DNA from: Comamonas sp. SCN 65-56
GTDB taxonomy: Bacteria; Pseudomonadota; Gammaproteobacteria; Burkholderiales; Burkholderiaceae_C
Direction of reading: 5' to 3'
NCBI RefSeq assembly: GCF_001724135.1
Contig: NZ_MEDS01000023.1
Span: 30,786 to 94,785, forward strand
DNA: 64,000 nucleotides
Positions 31,808-39,664 of this stretch are shown in pieces (the stretch's first letter is position 1; every line of letters begins with the position of its first letter). A program made the position numbers and the translations under genes. The notes beneath the pieces are model-generated. The model was not told the origin of the DNA. It saw only the letters and a list, made by a program, of their open reading frames with translations, and searched no databases.

Positions 31808-32153
31808 CGAGCAGCTCGACGTCGAACAGCAGCGTTGCATTGGGCGGGATCACGCCGCCGGCACCGCGTGGACCGTAGCCCAATTCCGAAGGAATGAGGA
31901 GCGTGCGCTGCCCGCCCACCTGCATTCCCTGCACGCCTTCGTCCCAGCCGCGGATCACCATGCCGGCTCCGAGCGGAAACTCGAACGGCACGCCGCGATC
32001 GTGGCTGGAGTCAAAACGCTGGCCCTTGCCGCCGTCCTGGTGCAGCCAGCCGGTGTAGTGCACGCGCACGGTCTGGCCTTTGCGGGCAGGCTCGCCTGCG
32101 CCGGTGCAGAGGTCTTCAAATTGAAGGCCGGAGGCGGTGGTTGTCAATGCCAC
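31797..32153 (-). CDS. FKBP-type peptidyl-prolyl cis-trans isomerase
   Basis: 118 aa, a single cytosolic FKBP domain: VRVHYTGWL, FDSSHDRGVPFEFPLGAGMV, IRGWDEGVQGMQVGGQRTLL, IPSELGYGPRG and VELL. Those aromatic and Asp positions line the active pocket. The start is GTG at 32153 with AAAGGA nine bases upstream; no ATG fits the domain edge. It lies 31 bp downstream of the HxlR gene on the same strand. Confidence 0.92.
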   Translation of the reverse strand: MALTTTASGLQFEDLCTGAGEPARKGQTVRVHYTGWLHQDGGKGQRFDSSHDRGVPFEFPLGAGMVIRGWDEGVQGMQVGGQRTLLIPSELGYGPRGAGGVIPPNATLLFDVELLAID

Positions 32154-32184
32154 TGTGAAGGTTCCTTTGGTGAATGGAGAGTGC

Positions 32185-32490
32185 TTATTTTCTGGCGCGC
32201 GCTGCCGACCAGCGGGTGGCGAACGCCTGGATGTCCGAAAGCCGCTTGAGCAGGTCCTGGCCGGAGGCGGTAACGATGTAGCCATCACTACCGTGGTCCA
32301 GAAACCCGGCTTCGCGCAATTCCTTGATGCGGGTATTGAGCGTGTTGGGCGTGATGCCGCCGACACTGTCTTGCAGCAGGCGAAAGGTTTGCGGATGGCC
32401 ATCACGCAATGCCCAGAGTACGCGCAGTGCGTAACGGCGTTCCAGCCGTTCAAGAAGCAGGTTGACGGCGATGTTTTCTTTGGAACCCAT
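32185..32490 (-). CDS. HxlR-like winged-helix regulator
   Basis: 101 aa, one winged-helix domain: LLERLERRYALRVLWALRDG, then FRLLQDSVGGITPNTLNTRI with the recognition helix, then KELREAGFLDH and a wing. It resembles the HxlR/MarR-like family but lacks the N-terminal Cys of redox-sensing members. ATG at 32490 is used. Probably co-transcribed with the FKBP gene; targets unknown. A 10-bp palindrome upstream could be its own operator. Confidence 0.75.
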   Translation of the reverse strand: MGSKENIAVNLLLERLERRYALRVLWALRDGHPQTFRLLQDSVGGITPNTLNTRIKELREAGFLDHGSDGYIVTASGQDLLKRLSDIQAFATRWSAARARK

Positions 32491-32554
32491 GGATTGTCTC
32501 CCGGTGCGAAACGGTGTTCAGTTGCCCATGCCTTGGCAAAGACAGCTAAAAAGG

Positions 32555-32564
32555 ATAGCGCTAT
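32555..32564. promoter_or_regulatory. palindrome upstream of the HxlR gene
   Basis: ATAGCGCTAT is a perfect 10-bp palindrome 65 bp upstream of the HxlR start. Candidate autoregulatory operator; short enough to be chance. Confidence 0.3.
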
Positions 32565-32666
32565 GGTAACGTGGAAACGCGTGCCATGCCAGTTTTTCTG
32601 CCAGCAATCCAATCAGTCAGCCCGGAGCTTTCGTGCTGCGACTGGCAGTTTTGTTGTTTTTCGGCA

Positions 32667-32712
32667 TTTTCAAGGCGCTGGCGGCGTGGACAAAGCGCCA
32701 ACAGCTATCAAT
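32667..32712 (-). repeat. dispersed palindromic repeat, copy I
   Basis: Plus strand reads TTTTCAAGGCGCTGGCGGCG, then TGGACAAAGCGCCAACAGCTATCAATG in pieces, the reverse orientation of the consensus. It follows the panE stop at 32722 and is the main content of the gap to the HxlR gene. Confidence 0.75.
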
Positions 32713-32721
32713 GCTGCAGAT

Positions 32722-33666
32722 TCAGGCCTGCTGCTGCGACGCGTTGCGGCTTTCCATCATGCGCACCAGCACCAGCAGCGTGCGGTTGACTGGCGTGGCA
32801 ATGCCCAGCTGCGTGCCGCGTTGGACGACGTAGCCATTCAGGTGCTCGATTTCCGTCGGCTTGCCGCGGGCAATATCCTGCGCCGTTGACGAGAGTTGCC
32901 CAGGCATGGTTGCGACGATCGTGCGCAGGGCCGCATGGATGTCGCCCGGAATCCGGACCCCATCCGCCCGGGCCACCGCCAGGCATTCCGTGACGATGTC
33001 CTGCACGACTTCTTCGGCGCCGATTTGCTGCATCAGCCAACCGTAGGGTTGCTGCAGCAGTGCCGACAGGGCGTTGACTGCGCTGTTGATGATGAGCTTG
33101 GCCCAAAGTGCGCCACGGACGTTGTCTGATATCTGTGTCGGTATGCCGGCGGTCTGCAACTGGGTTGCAACGGTGGTACTGAGCGGCGAAGGCGCCAGCA
33201 CCAGGTCTCCGCGGCCATAGTGGCGCACGTGACCAGGGCCAGCCATTGCCGTGGCCACGTAGACCACGGCGGCTGCCACGATGCAGGCGTTGCCCAGCAC
33301 GGCGCGTGCACGCGCGTCGTTGTTCACGCCGTTTTGCAGCGTGAGCAGCAGGGTGTCCGGATGGACGTAGGGCTTGATCTCCCGCGCCGCCGCCTCGGTG
33401 TCGCCTGACTTCACGCACAGGAAAACGACGTCTGCGCCCCGGACTGCCTCGGGCTGTGTGCTCGCGTGCAGCGGGACAAAGCTGTCTTCGGTGGCGGTTT
33501 GCAGGTGCAGGCCGTGTTCTTCAATCGCCCGTACGTGGGCGGGGCGGCCGATCAGCGTGACGGCATGGCCTGCGCGCGCAAGCATGGCACCGAAATAACA
33601 GCCCACGGCTCCGGCGCCGACGATGGCGAAGGACAGGGGTGTCGTCGCTGCAAGAGCTTGGGTCAT
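32722..33666 (-). CDS. panE: 2-dehydropantoate 2-reductase family protein
   Basis: 314 aa. NADPH-dependent ketopantoate reductase (pantothenate synthesis) or a paralogue acting on another 2-oxoacid. FAIVGAGAVGCYFGAMLARA is the nucleotide loop, LQNGVNN and the catalytic-Lys segment ALWAKLIINSAVNALSALL match the family, and a Glu-Ser pair near the C-terminus (TEIEHLNGYV) is present. ATG at 33666 with AGAGG upstream; an in-frame upstream start is possible. It is monocistronic, divergent from aceA. Confidence 0.82.
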   Translation of the reverse strand: MTQALAATTPLSFAIVGAGAVGCYFGAMLARAGHAVTLIGRPAHVRAIEEHGLHLQTATEDSFVPLHASTQPEAVRGADVVFLCVKSGDTEAAAREIKPYVHPDTLLLTLQNGVNNDARARAVLGNACIVAAAVVYVATAMAGPGHVRHYGRGDLVLAPSPLSTTVATQLQTAGIPTQISDNVRGALWAKLIINSAVNALSALLQQPYGWLMQQIGAEEVVQDIVTECLAVARADGVRIPGDIHAALRTIVATMPGQLSSTAQDIARGKPTEIEHLNGYVVQRGTQLGIATPVNRTLLVLVRMMESRNASQQQA

Positions 33667-33790
33667 GGATGGCGCCTCTGGGATGCTGGAAATCTGAGAT
33701 TGGTGAACCATCGTAGCGCGACTGTTTTGCGGCAACGGCGGCATGTTTCCTGCATTGTGAAAAACATTTGTATAAATTGAAATGCAAACA

Positions 33791-33936
33791 TGTTGCGCCG
33801 CAACAAAATTTCCCGAATGCAAAAATTCAATGCCGCAATGCAATATTTCGCATGCAAGCCATTGTTTTGTATTGATTAAATTTATGTCTTATATAAGACA
33901 CAAGACATTGTCCAAGTCTTCTATAAGACTTAGACT
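33791..33936 (+). promoter_or_regulatory. aceA promoter with twin palindromic operators
   Basis: TGTCTTATATAAGACA (33885-33900) is a perfect 16-bp palindrome. AAGTCTTCTATAAGACTT (33914-33931) is a second site with the same core, and their centres are exactly 30 bp apart. The second site fills the spacer of a plausible promoter, TTGTCC (33908-33913), 17 bp, TAGACT (33931-33936). Further upstream are TGTTGCGCCGCAACA (33791-33805), a 7-1-7 palindrome, and several TGCAA half-sites. The layout predicts repression from the paired sites and separate control from the upstream one. Confidence 0.65.
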
Positions 33937-33990
33937 GGAGCCACTGTACCGAGACGGGTACCGTTCTTTTTTCAACCTTCGGAGAAGACC

Positions 33991-35322
33991 ATGCCGCAAT
34001 CGCTGAACGCCCAACTCAGCCGTGACCAACAAATCGCCGCCCTCGAGAAGGACTGGGCGAACAACCCCCGCTGGAAGACCGTCAAGCGCGGCTACAGCGC
34101 CGCCGACGTGGTGCGTCTGCGCGGCAGCCTGCAGGTCGAGCACACGCTGGCCAAGCGCGGCGCCGAGAAGCTCTGGGAATTGATCAACGGCGAGTCCAAA
34201 AAGGGCTACGTCAATGCCTTCGGTGCCATCACCGCCGGTCAGGCCATGCAACAGGCCAAGGCAGGCCTTGAGGCCGTGTACCTGTCTGGCTGGCAAGTCG
34301 CCGCCGACGGCAACACCAGCGAGACCATGTACCCCGACCAGTCGCTGTACGCCTACGACTCGGTGCCGACCATGGTGCGCCGCATCAACAACACCTTCCA
34401 GCGCGCCGACGAGATCCAGTGGGGCCGTGGCGTGAATGCTGGTGACAAGGAGTTCATCGACTACTTCCTGCCCATCGTGGCCGACGCCGAAGCCGGCTTT
34501 GGTGGCGTGCTCAACGCCTTTGAGCTGATGAAGAACATGATCGCCGCCGGTGCGTCCGGGGTGCACTTCGAAGACCAGCTGGCGGCTGTCAAGAAGTGCG
34601 GCCACATGGGTGGCAAGGTCCTCGTGCCGACGCGCGAAGCGGTTGAAAAGCTGATTGCCGCGCGCTTCGCTGCCGACGTGATGGGCGTGCCCACGATTGT
34701 GCTGGCGCGCACCGACGCTGAAGCCGCCAACCTCCTGACCAGCGATGTGGACGCCAACGACAAGGCTTTCCTGACTGGCGAGCGCACGCAGGAAGGTTTC
34801 TACCGCGTGAAGAACGGCTTGGAGCAGGCCATCAGCCGTGGTGTCGCCTACGCACCCTATGCCGATCTGGTGTGGTGCGAAACCGGCGTGCCCGACATCG
34901 GTTTTGCACGCGAGTTCGCCCAGGCCGTGCTGGCAGCCAATCCCGGCAAGCTGCTGGCCTACAACTGCTCGCCGTCGTTCAACTGGAAGAAAAATCTCAA
35001 CGACAAGCAGATTGCAACGTTCCAGGAAGACCTTTCGGCACTGGGTTACAAGTTCCAGTTCATCACGCTGGCTGGCATCCACAGCAACTGGTACAACACC
35101 TTCAAGTTCGCCCACGCCTATGCGCGCGGCGAGGGCATGAAGCATTACGTCGAGATGGTGCAGGAGCCCGAATTCGCCGCGCGCGAGCAGGGCTACACCT
35201 TCGTGTCACACCAGCAGGAAGTGGGCGCAGGCTACTTCGACGACGTGACGACCGTGATCCAGGGCGGTTCGTCCAGCGTCAAGGCCTTGACCGGCTCGAC
35301 CGAAGAAGCGCAGTTCCATTGA
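33991..35322 (+). CDS. aceA: isocitrate lyase
   Basis: 443 aa. Splits isocitrate to glyoxylate and succinate in the glyoxylate shunt, needed on acetate or fatty acids. KKCGHMGGK holds the catalytic Cys at C203, and [22 protein letters not shown] and YNCSPSFNW are active-site segments. ATG at 33991 follows CGGAGAAG. The 190-bp leader holds paired palindromes and a weak hairpin before a T-rich run (CGTTCTTTTTTC). A strong terminator follows 55 bp downstream. Malate synthase is not in the window. Confidence 0.97.
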   Translation: MPQSLNAQLSRDQQIAALEKDWANNPRWKTVKRGYSAADVVRLRGSLQVEHTLAKRGAEKLWELINGESKKGYVNAFGAITAGQAMQQAKAGLEAVYLSGWQVAADGNTSETMYPDQSLYAYDSVPTMVRRINNTFQRADEIQWGRGVNAGDKEFIDYFLPIVADAEAGFGGVLNAFELMKNMIAAGASGVHFEDQLAAVKKCGHMGGKVLVPTREAVEKLIAARFAADVMGVPTIVLARTDAEAANLLTSDVDANDKAFLTGERTQEGFYRVKNGLEQAISRGVAYAPYADLVWCETGVPDIGFAREFAQAVLAANPGKLLAYNCSPSFNWKKNLNDKQIATFQEDLSALGYKFQFITLAGIHSNWYNTFKFAHAYARGEGMKHYVEMVQEPEFAAREQGYTFVSHQQEVGAGYFDDVTTVIQGGSSSVKALTGSTEEAQFH

Positions 35323-35376
35323 AGAGGCCCCATACCGTGCAGGCACCCGGCGTGCCTTGTACGGGTGACTGACGCG

Positions 35377-35402
35377 AAAAGGCTACCGCAAGGTAGCCTT
35401 TT
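35377..35402. terminator. bidirectional terminator after aceA
   Basis: AAAAGGCTACC, loop GCAA, GGTAGCCTTTT: an 11-bp perfect stem with a GNRA tetraloop and T tracts on both strands. Confidence 0.93.
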
Positions 35403-35449
35403 GCATTGAAGGTTCAAGTTTCGCCGCGTTATGCCGATGAGTCAGGCAT

Positions 35450-35731
35450 ATGGAAATCCAGGCCAATACTGCTGAGCAACTCCCGGACGCCACCCCGCAG
35501 GGTTGGAGCAAGCGCTTCATCATGCCGCTGTTTCAGCGTGGCACGCAGGTGCGTCACGCGGGCCGCTGGGAGACCGTTGACTACGTGCACTTGCGCCGTC
35601 TGGAAATGGCGGTGTTTCTGGTCGGCCATGCCGAGCCGTTCTCGACCCGGCAGCTGGAACTGGCGCCCACGCTGTTCACCACGCAGCGCGTTCCTGCGGC
35701 GGAAAACATCGGCTATACCTCGGGCCTGTAG
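35450..35731 (+). CDS. hypothetical protein downstream of aceA
   Basis: 93 aa, not recognised. No signal peptide or membrane helix; moderately polar with an Arg-rich centre (RRLEMAVFLVGHAEPFSTRQ). ATG at 35450 has no clear ribosome site. It lies between the aceA terminator and convergent psd, overlapping the 3' end of psd by 19 bp. Codon use looks like real coding sequence, and no other good frame covers the gap. Confidence 0.5.
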   Translation: MEIQANTAEQLPDATPQGWSKRFIMPLFQRGTQVRHAGRWETVDYVHLRRLEMAVFLVGHAEPFSTRQLELAPTLFTTQRVPAAENIGYTSGL

Positions 35732-36564
35732 GCCATGGCTTCCCCAAGGCGAATGGGGCGCCCGGCCGCCCAGTCGTCGGTCCAGCGCAGGTCGGCGCGG
35801 GGCAGCAACACGATCACCGTCGAGCCGAGCTGAAAGCGGCCCATTTCCTCCCCTTGGCGCAGGTGAATGGATGAGGCTGCGTAATCCCAATGGCGCAGTT
35901 GTCCGGTACGCGGCGGGTTGACCTGCCCGTGCCAGACGGTCGCCATGCTGCCGACTATGGTTGCACCCACCAGTATCAGCAGCATCGGACCGAATGCCGT
36001 CTCGAACAGGCAGACCACGCGTTCATTGCGGGCAAACAGCCCTGGCACGTTGCGTGCCGTCGTCGGATTGACCGAAAACAGGCTGCCCGGTACGTGCACC
36101 ATGCGCAGCAAGCGGCCATCGCACGGCATGTGGATGCGGTGGTAATCGCGCGGGCTCAGGTACAGCGTTGTAAAACTGCCGTCGGTGAACCTTGCCGCCA
36201 GCGCTGCATCACCACCGAGCAAGGCAGTTGCCGTGTAGCTGTGACCCTTGGCCTGGAAGATGCTGCCATCCTTGATGGCGCCGAGCTGGCTGATGGTGCC
36301 GTCCACGGGGCAGGTCAGGGCGGCGGGCGTCAGTGGTCGTGCGCCGGGACGCAGCGCGCGCGTGAAGAAGGCATTGAAAGTAGGGTAGGCCGCCGGGTCC
36401 GGTTCGGCCGCTTCACTCATGTCCACGCGGTAGCGCTGGATGAACCATCGGATGGTTGCGGTGGTCCAGCGACCGGCATGGGCGTTGGCCCAGCGTCCAG
36501 CCAGCCGCGTCATCAGCAGCTTGGGAGCCAAATATTGGAGAGCGGTGGCTAGTTGATCGGACAC
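35713..36564 (-). CDS. psd: phosphatidylserine decarboxylase proenzyme
   Basis: 283 aa. Makes phosphatidylethanolamine; the proenzyme cleaves itself at LGST, turning S248 into the pyruvoyl cofactor of the small alpha chain. PVDGTISQLG, YLSPRDYHRIHMPCDG (His/Asp relay) and FARNERVVCLFET are family motifs. The start is taken as GTG at 36564, which gives the usual short N-terminus; an upstream start at 36627 would add 21 residues. No strong Shine-Dalgarno. Monocistronic. Confidence 0.93.
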   Translation of the reverse strand: MSDQLATALQYLAPKLLMTRLAGRWANAHAGRWTTATIRWFIQRYRVDMSEAAEPDPAAYPTFNAFFTRALRPGARPLTPAALTCPVDGTISQLGAIKDGSIFQAKGHSYTATALLGGDAALAARFTDGSFTTLYLSPRDYHRIHMPCDGRLLRMVHVPGSLFSVNPTTARNVPGLFARNERVVCLFETAFGPMLLILVGATIVGSMATVWHGQVNPPRTGQLRHWDYAASSIHLRQGEEMGRFQLGSTVIVLLPRADLRWTDDWAAGRPIRLGEAMAYRPEV

Positions 36565-36705
36565 GGCGGCAAGGGCAAAAGCGCGCAGTGTAATCGTGTA
36601 TCCACAAAAGGAAGTCACCCTGTACAATACGCAGTTCGCTTTTTGCTTGTGCAGCCGATTCGGCTTGGGCGCAGCGGCGACCTATCTTGAGAAGAACAGA
36701 CCTCT

Positions 36706-36951
36706 ATGGCAAAGGAAGAACTCATCGAAATGCAGGGCAGCGTCACTGAAGTGCTGCCCGATTCGCGTTTTCGTGTGACGCTGGACAACGGGCATCAGTT
36801 GATCGCCTACACCGGCGGGAAGATGCGCAAGCACCACATCCGCATTCTCGCGGGTGACAAGGTTTCGCTTGAAATGTCACCCTATGATTTGAGCAAGGGT
36901 CGGATCACCTTCCGCCACCTGCCCGGACGCGGGCCGGCGCCAAGCGCGTGA
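36706..36951 (+). CDS. infA: translation initiation factor IF-1
   Basis: 81 aa, the S1-type OB fold that blocks the ribosomal A site during initiation: [20 protein letters not shown], then [20 protein letters not shown], then [20 protein letters not shown]. It is longer than the 72-aa E. coli protein, with a Pro-rich tail. Burkholderiales often have a second infA in the ribosomal protein cluster; this lone copy beside tRNA-Pro looks like the extra one. TACAAT at 36623-36628 is a possible -10. Confidence 0.95.
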   Translation: MAKEELIEMQGSVTEVLPDSRFRVTLDNGHQLIAYTGGKMRKHHIRILAGDKVSLEMSPYDLSKGRITFRHLPGRGPAPSA

Positions 36952-36998
36952 GCGTCGTCAGCGGTTTGGCTGATTGATGCGGGCAGCAAGTTGAATAT

Positions 36999-37075
<77 letters not shown>

Positions 37076-37081
37076 ATCGTC

Positions 37082-37121
37082 AATCCGGATGCATGCGCAT
37101 GCATCCGGATTTTCTTTTTCC
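37082..37121 (+). terminator. terminator of tRNA-Pro, a perfect 30-bp palindrome
   Basis: The arm AATCCGGATGCATGC (37082-37096) is followed immediately by its exact complement (37097-37111), then TTTCTTTTTC. Six bases separate it from the tRNA CCA end. The next 115 bp to the hemH stop hold nothing I can support. Confidence 0.92.
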
Positions 37122-37236
37122 ACCAATGAAATCAAGCACTTGGCGTCCGCTACTGTCTGCATGCGTCCGTGTGCAACCAAAGCCAAGGCGGGGAACGAAA
37201 ACCCGAAAAACGGGGGGCGAGGGCTTGTCGAGGAGG

Positions 37237-38262
37237 TCAGTCCCCGACGTGGCCACCATTCGCCTGCGCCGGCCAACCGCTCAGGTGCTGCTGCGCAATG
37301 TGCGATAGCGCGGTGATCCACGCGTTGTCGTCGTTCAGGCAGGGGATGTAGCGAAACTGTTCCCCGCCGGCGTGGAGGAAGGCTTCACGCACTTCCTGAT
37401 TGATCTCCTGCAGTGTCTCCAGGCAATCGGCAGTGAAGCCGGGGCAGATCACGTCGACGCTGCGGGTACCGCTCTTGGCCAGAGCGATCAGCGTGGGCTC
37501 GGTGTAAGGCTGCAGCCATGCCGCGCGGCCAAAGCGCGACTGGAAGGTGAGTTGGTATTGGCCGGGCGCAAGCTGCAGTGCAGCGGCCAGCAATTCGGTG
37601 GTTTCCTCGCATTGCGTGCGATAGGGGTCGCCCAGGCGCACGTTGCGCTCGGGGATGCCATGAAAGCTCATGATGAGTTTTTCGGCCTTGGAGCCCTCGC
37701 GCTGCCAGTGCCGGCGCACGCTTTGTGCCAGGGCGGCGATGTAGCCGGGGTGATCGTGGTAGCTGTTGACGAAGCGCAGCTCCGGCAGCGTGCGCTGTCG
37801 GCCTGCCCAGGCGGTGACGTCATCAAAAACGCTGGCCACGGTGGTGGAGGAATACTGCGGGTACAGCGCAAGGACCAGGATGTGCTGGATCCCTTGATGT
37901 GCCAGCGTTTGCAGCTGCTGCTGGATGGCCGGTTGGCCATAGCGCATTGCGGGCAGGACGGGCACCAGATGCCCCGCTTGGCCGAGCCAGCCGCGCAGCA
38001 TGCTGGCCTGCTTGGTGGTCCAGAGCAGCAGCGGCGAGCCTTCCTTGGTCCAGATCGTTTGGTATTTGGCGGCAGACTTGGCCGGGCGGGTGCGCAGGAT
38101 GATGCCGTGCAGGAGGGGCCACCACGCGATGCGCGGGATTTCAACGACCCGGCGGTCGCTGAGAAACTCAGCCAGGTAGCGGCGCAGTGCGGGGGCTGTA
38201 GGAGCGTCTGGCGTGCCGAGATTGCACAGCAGGATGGCGGTGGTGGGGGTGGGGGCCGTCAT
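37237..38262 (-). CDS. hemH: ferrochelatase
   Basis: 341 aa. Inserts Fe2+ into protoporphyrin IX, the last step of haem synthesis; membrane-associated. Begins AILLCNLGTPDAPTAPALRR and has LALYPQYSSTTVASVFD, LIMSFHGIPERNV with the metal-ligand His, and a late Glu in CPGFTADCLETLQEI. ATG at 38262 is used. Divergent from the HAD phosphatase gene across 32 bp, so their promoters overlap. Confidence 0.96.
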   Translation of the reverse strand: MTAPTPTTAILLCNLGTPDAPTAPALRRYLAEFLSDRRVVEIPRIAWWPLLHGIILRTRPAKSAAKYQTIWTKEGSPLLLWTTKQASMLRGWLGQAGHLVPVLPAMRYGQPAIQQQLQTLAHQGIQHILVLALYPQYSSTTVASVFDDVTAWAGRQRTLPELRFVNSYHDHPGYIAALAQSVRRHWQREGSKAEKLIMSFHGIPERNVRLGDPYRTQCEETTELLAAALQLAPGQYQLTFQSRFGRAAWLQPYTEPTLIALAKSGTRSVDVICPGFTADCLETLQEINQEVREAFLHAGGEQFRYIPCLNDDNAWITALSHIAQQHLSGWPAQANGGHVGD

Positions 38263-38294
38263 GCGGGCGATTGTGGCAGCTATGCTTGGCGCCC

Positions 38295-38996
38295 ATGACA
38301 CTTGATGTGCAGCGCATTCGCGCAATCAGTCTCGATCTGGATGACACGCTGTGGCCTGTGTGGCCGGTGATCGAACGAGCGGAAGGGGAGCTGCGTCTCT
38401 GGCTGGCCCGGCATGCGCCAGCCACGGCGCGACGCTTTCCCGATGGTGCCGCCTTGCGCGCGCTGGTCAAGCAGCTTTGGAGCGAGCGGCCCGAGCTGCG
38501 CGTGGATCTGGGCGCGCTGCGCCGTGAATCGATCCGCCTGGCGCTGCAACAGACGGGAGACGATCCGGCATTGGCAGAGCCGGCTTATGCCTGTTTTTAT
38601 GCGGCACGCCAGAAAGTGCAGCTGTTTGAGGATGCGCTCGCTGCGCTCGAATTCCTGGCAAGCCGTTACCCCATCGTCGCGTTGACCAATGGCAATGCCG
38701 ATGTGCATGCCGCAGGCGTGGGGCGTTTCTTTCATGCGCATCTGGGTGCGGCGCAACTGGGTTTTGCCAAGCCCGATGCGCGCATCTTCCGCGCAGCTGC
38801 TGCAGTGGCCGGCGTAGCCGCCGACGCGGTGCTGCATGTGGGCGACGATGCGGTGCTGGACATGCGCGGCGCGCTCGATGCGGGCATGCAGGCGGCCTGG
38901 GTCAACCGCGCTGGCGGCGCCTGGCCCGCCGATCAGGCGCTGCGACCGCAGGCCACAGTCACCGACCTGACCGCGCTGTGCACCCTGCTGCGTTGA
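38295..38996 (+). CDS. HAD-superfamily phosphatase, YigB-like
   Basis: 233 aa. Motif I SLDLDDTLWPVWP with the nucleophile Asp and acid Asp, motif II VALTNGNADV, motif III Lys in GFAKPDARIF, motif IV HVGDDAVLDMRGA. A helical cap sits between motifs I and II (type C1). YigB of E. coli dephosphorylates a riboflavin precursor and FMN; the substrate here is not proven. ATG at 38295. Divergent from hemH and ends next to maiA. Confidence 0.82.
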   Translation: MTLDVQRIRAISLDLDDTLWPVWPVIERAEGELRLWLARHAPATARRFPDGAALRALVKQLWSERPELRVDLGALRRESIRLALQQTGDDPALAEPAYACFYAARQKVQLFEDALAALEFLASRYPIVALTNGNADVHAAGVGRFFHAHLGAAQLGFAKPDARIFRAAAAVAGVAADAVLHVGDDAVLDMRGALDAGMQAAWVNRAGGAWPADQALRPQATVTDLTALCTLLR

Positions 38997-39650
38997 CTAC
39001 GCCTTGGGAGGGACCGCATCCGGTTGGTTCACGGGTGCGGCGCGCTGAAACGCGGGCAGCGTGCCGCAGGCCGCATCCACCGCGCTGATCAACGGCCAGC
39101 GCGCCATGTCCACGTGAAAGCGCCGGGCGCTGGCGATTTGCGGGATCAGATAGCAGTCGGCCACGGTGGGGCGGCCGCCCCAGCTGAAATCCCCGCGCGT
39201 GGTGTCGGTGGACAGAAGTTTTTCGTAGGCATCAAAACCCTTGGTGATCCATTCGCCGCACCAGCGTTCCACGGCGGCCTTGTCTGCGCCCAGCTGGTGT
39301 TGCAGGTACTGCAGAATCCGGCGGTTGTTGATCGGGTGAATGTCGCAGCCGACGATGGCCGCCAGTGCCCGCACCTGGGCGCGGGCCTTGGCGTCTTTAG
39401 GCAGCAGCGGCGGTTCGGGATGGGTTTCTTCCAGCCATTCGATGATCGCGGGCGATTGCGTCAGCACCGTGCCATCGTCGAGCACCAGCGCGGGTACCAG
39501 TACCTGCGGGTTGACTTCGTGGAAATTGCCTTTCAGGTGCTCCTCGTGCAGCAGGTCGACGGCGATGTATTCGGCTTGCACGCCCTTGAGTTCCAGCGCG
39601 ATGCGCGTGCGGTGCGAGGTGCCGCTGCGAAAGTAGTTGTAGAGCTTCAT
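38997..39650 (-). CDS. maiA: maleylacetoacetate isomerase (zeta-class GST)
   Basis: 217 aa. Glutathione-dependent isomerisation of maleylacetoacetate to fumarylacetoacetate in tyrosine/homogentisate breakdown. The N-terminal thioredoxin-like domain begins MKLYNYFRSGTSHRTRIALE, where SGTSHRTRI replaces the usual SSCSxRVRI; the Ser that activates glutathione is kept. NPQVLVPALVLDDG is the cis-Pro region. ATG at 39650. It is 14 bp downstream of fahA on the same strand; homogentisate dioxygenase is not in view. Confidence 0.9.
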   Translation of the reverse strand: MKLYNYFRSGTSHRTRIALELKGVQAEYIAVDLLHEEHLKGNFHEVNPQVLVPALVLDDGTVLTQSPAIIEWLEETHPEPPLLPKDAKARAQVRALAAIVGCDIHPINNRRILQYLQHQLGADKAAVERWCGEWITKGFDAYEKLLSTDTTRGDFSWGGRPTVADCYLIPQIASARRFHVDMARWPLISAVDAACGTLPAFQRAAPVNQPDAVPPKA

Positions 39651-39664
39651 GGTGCTTGGTCCAC

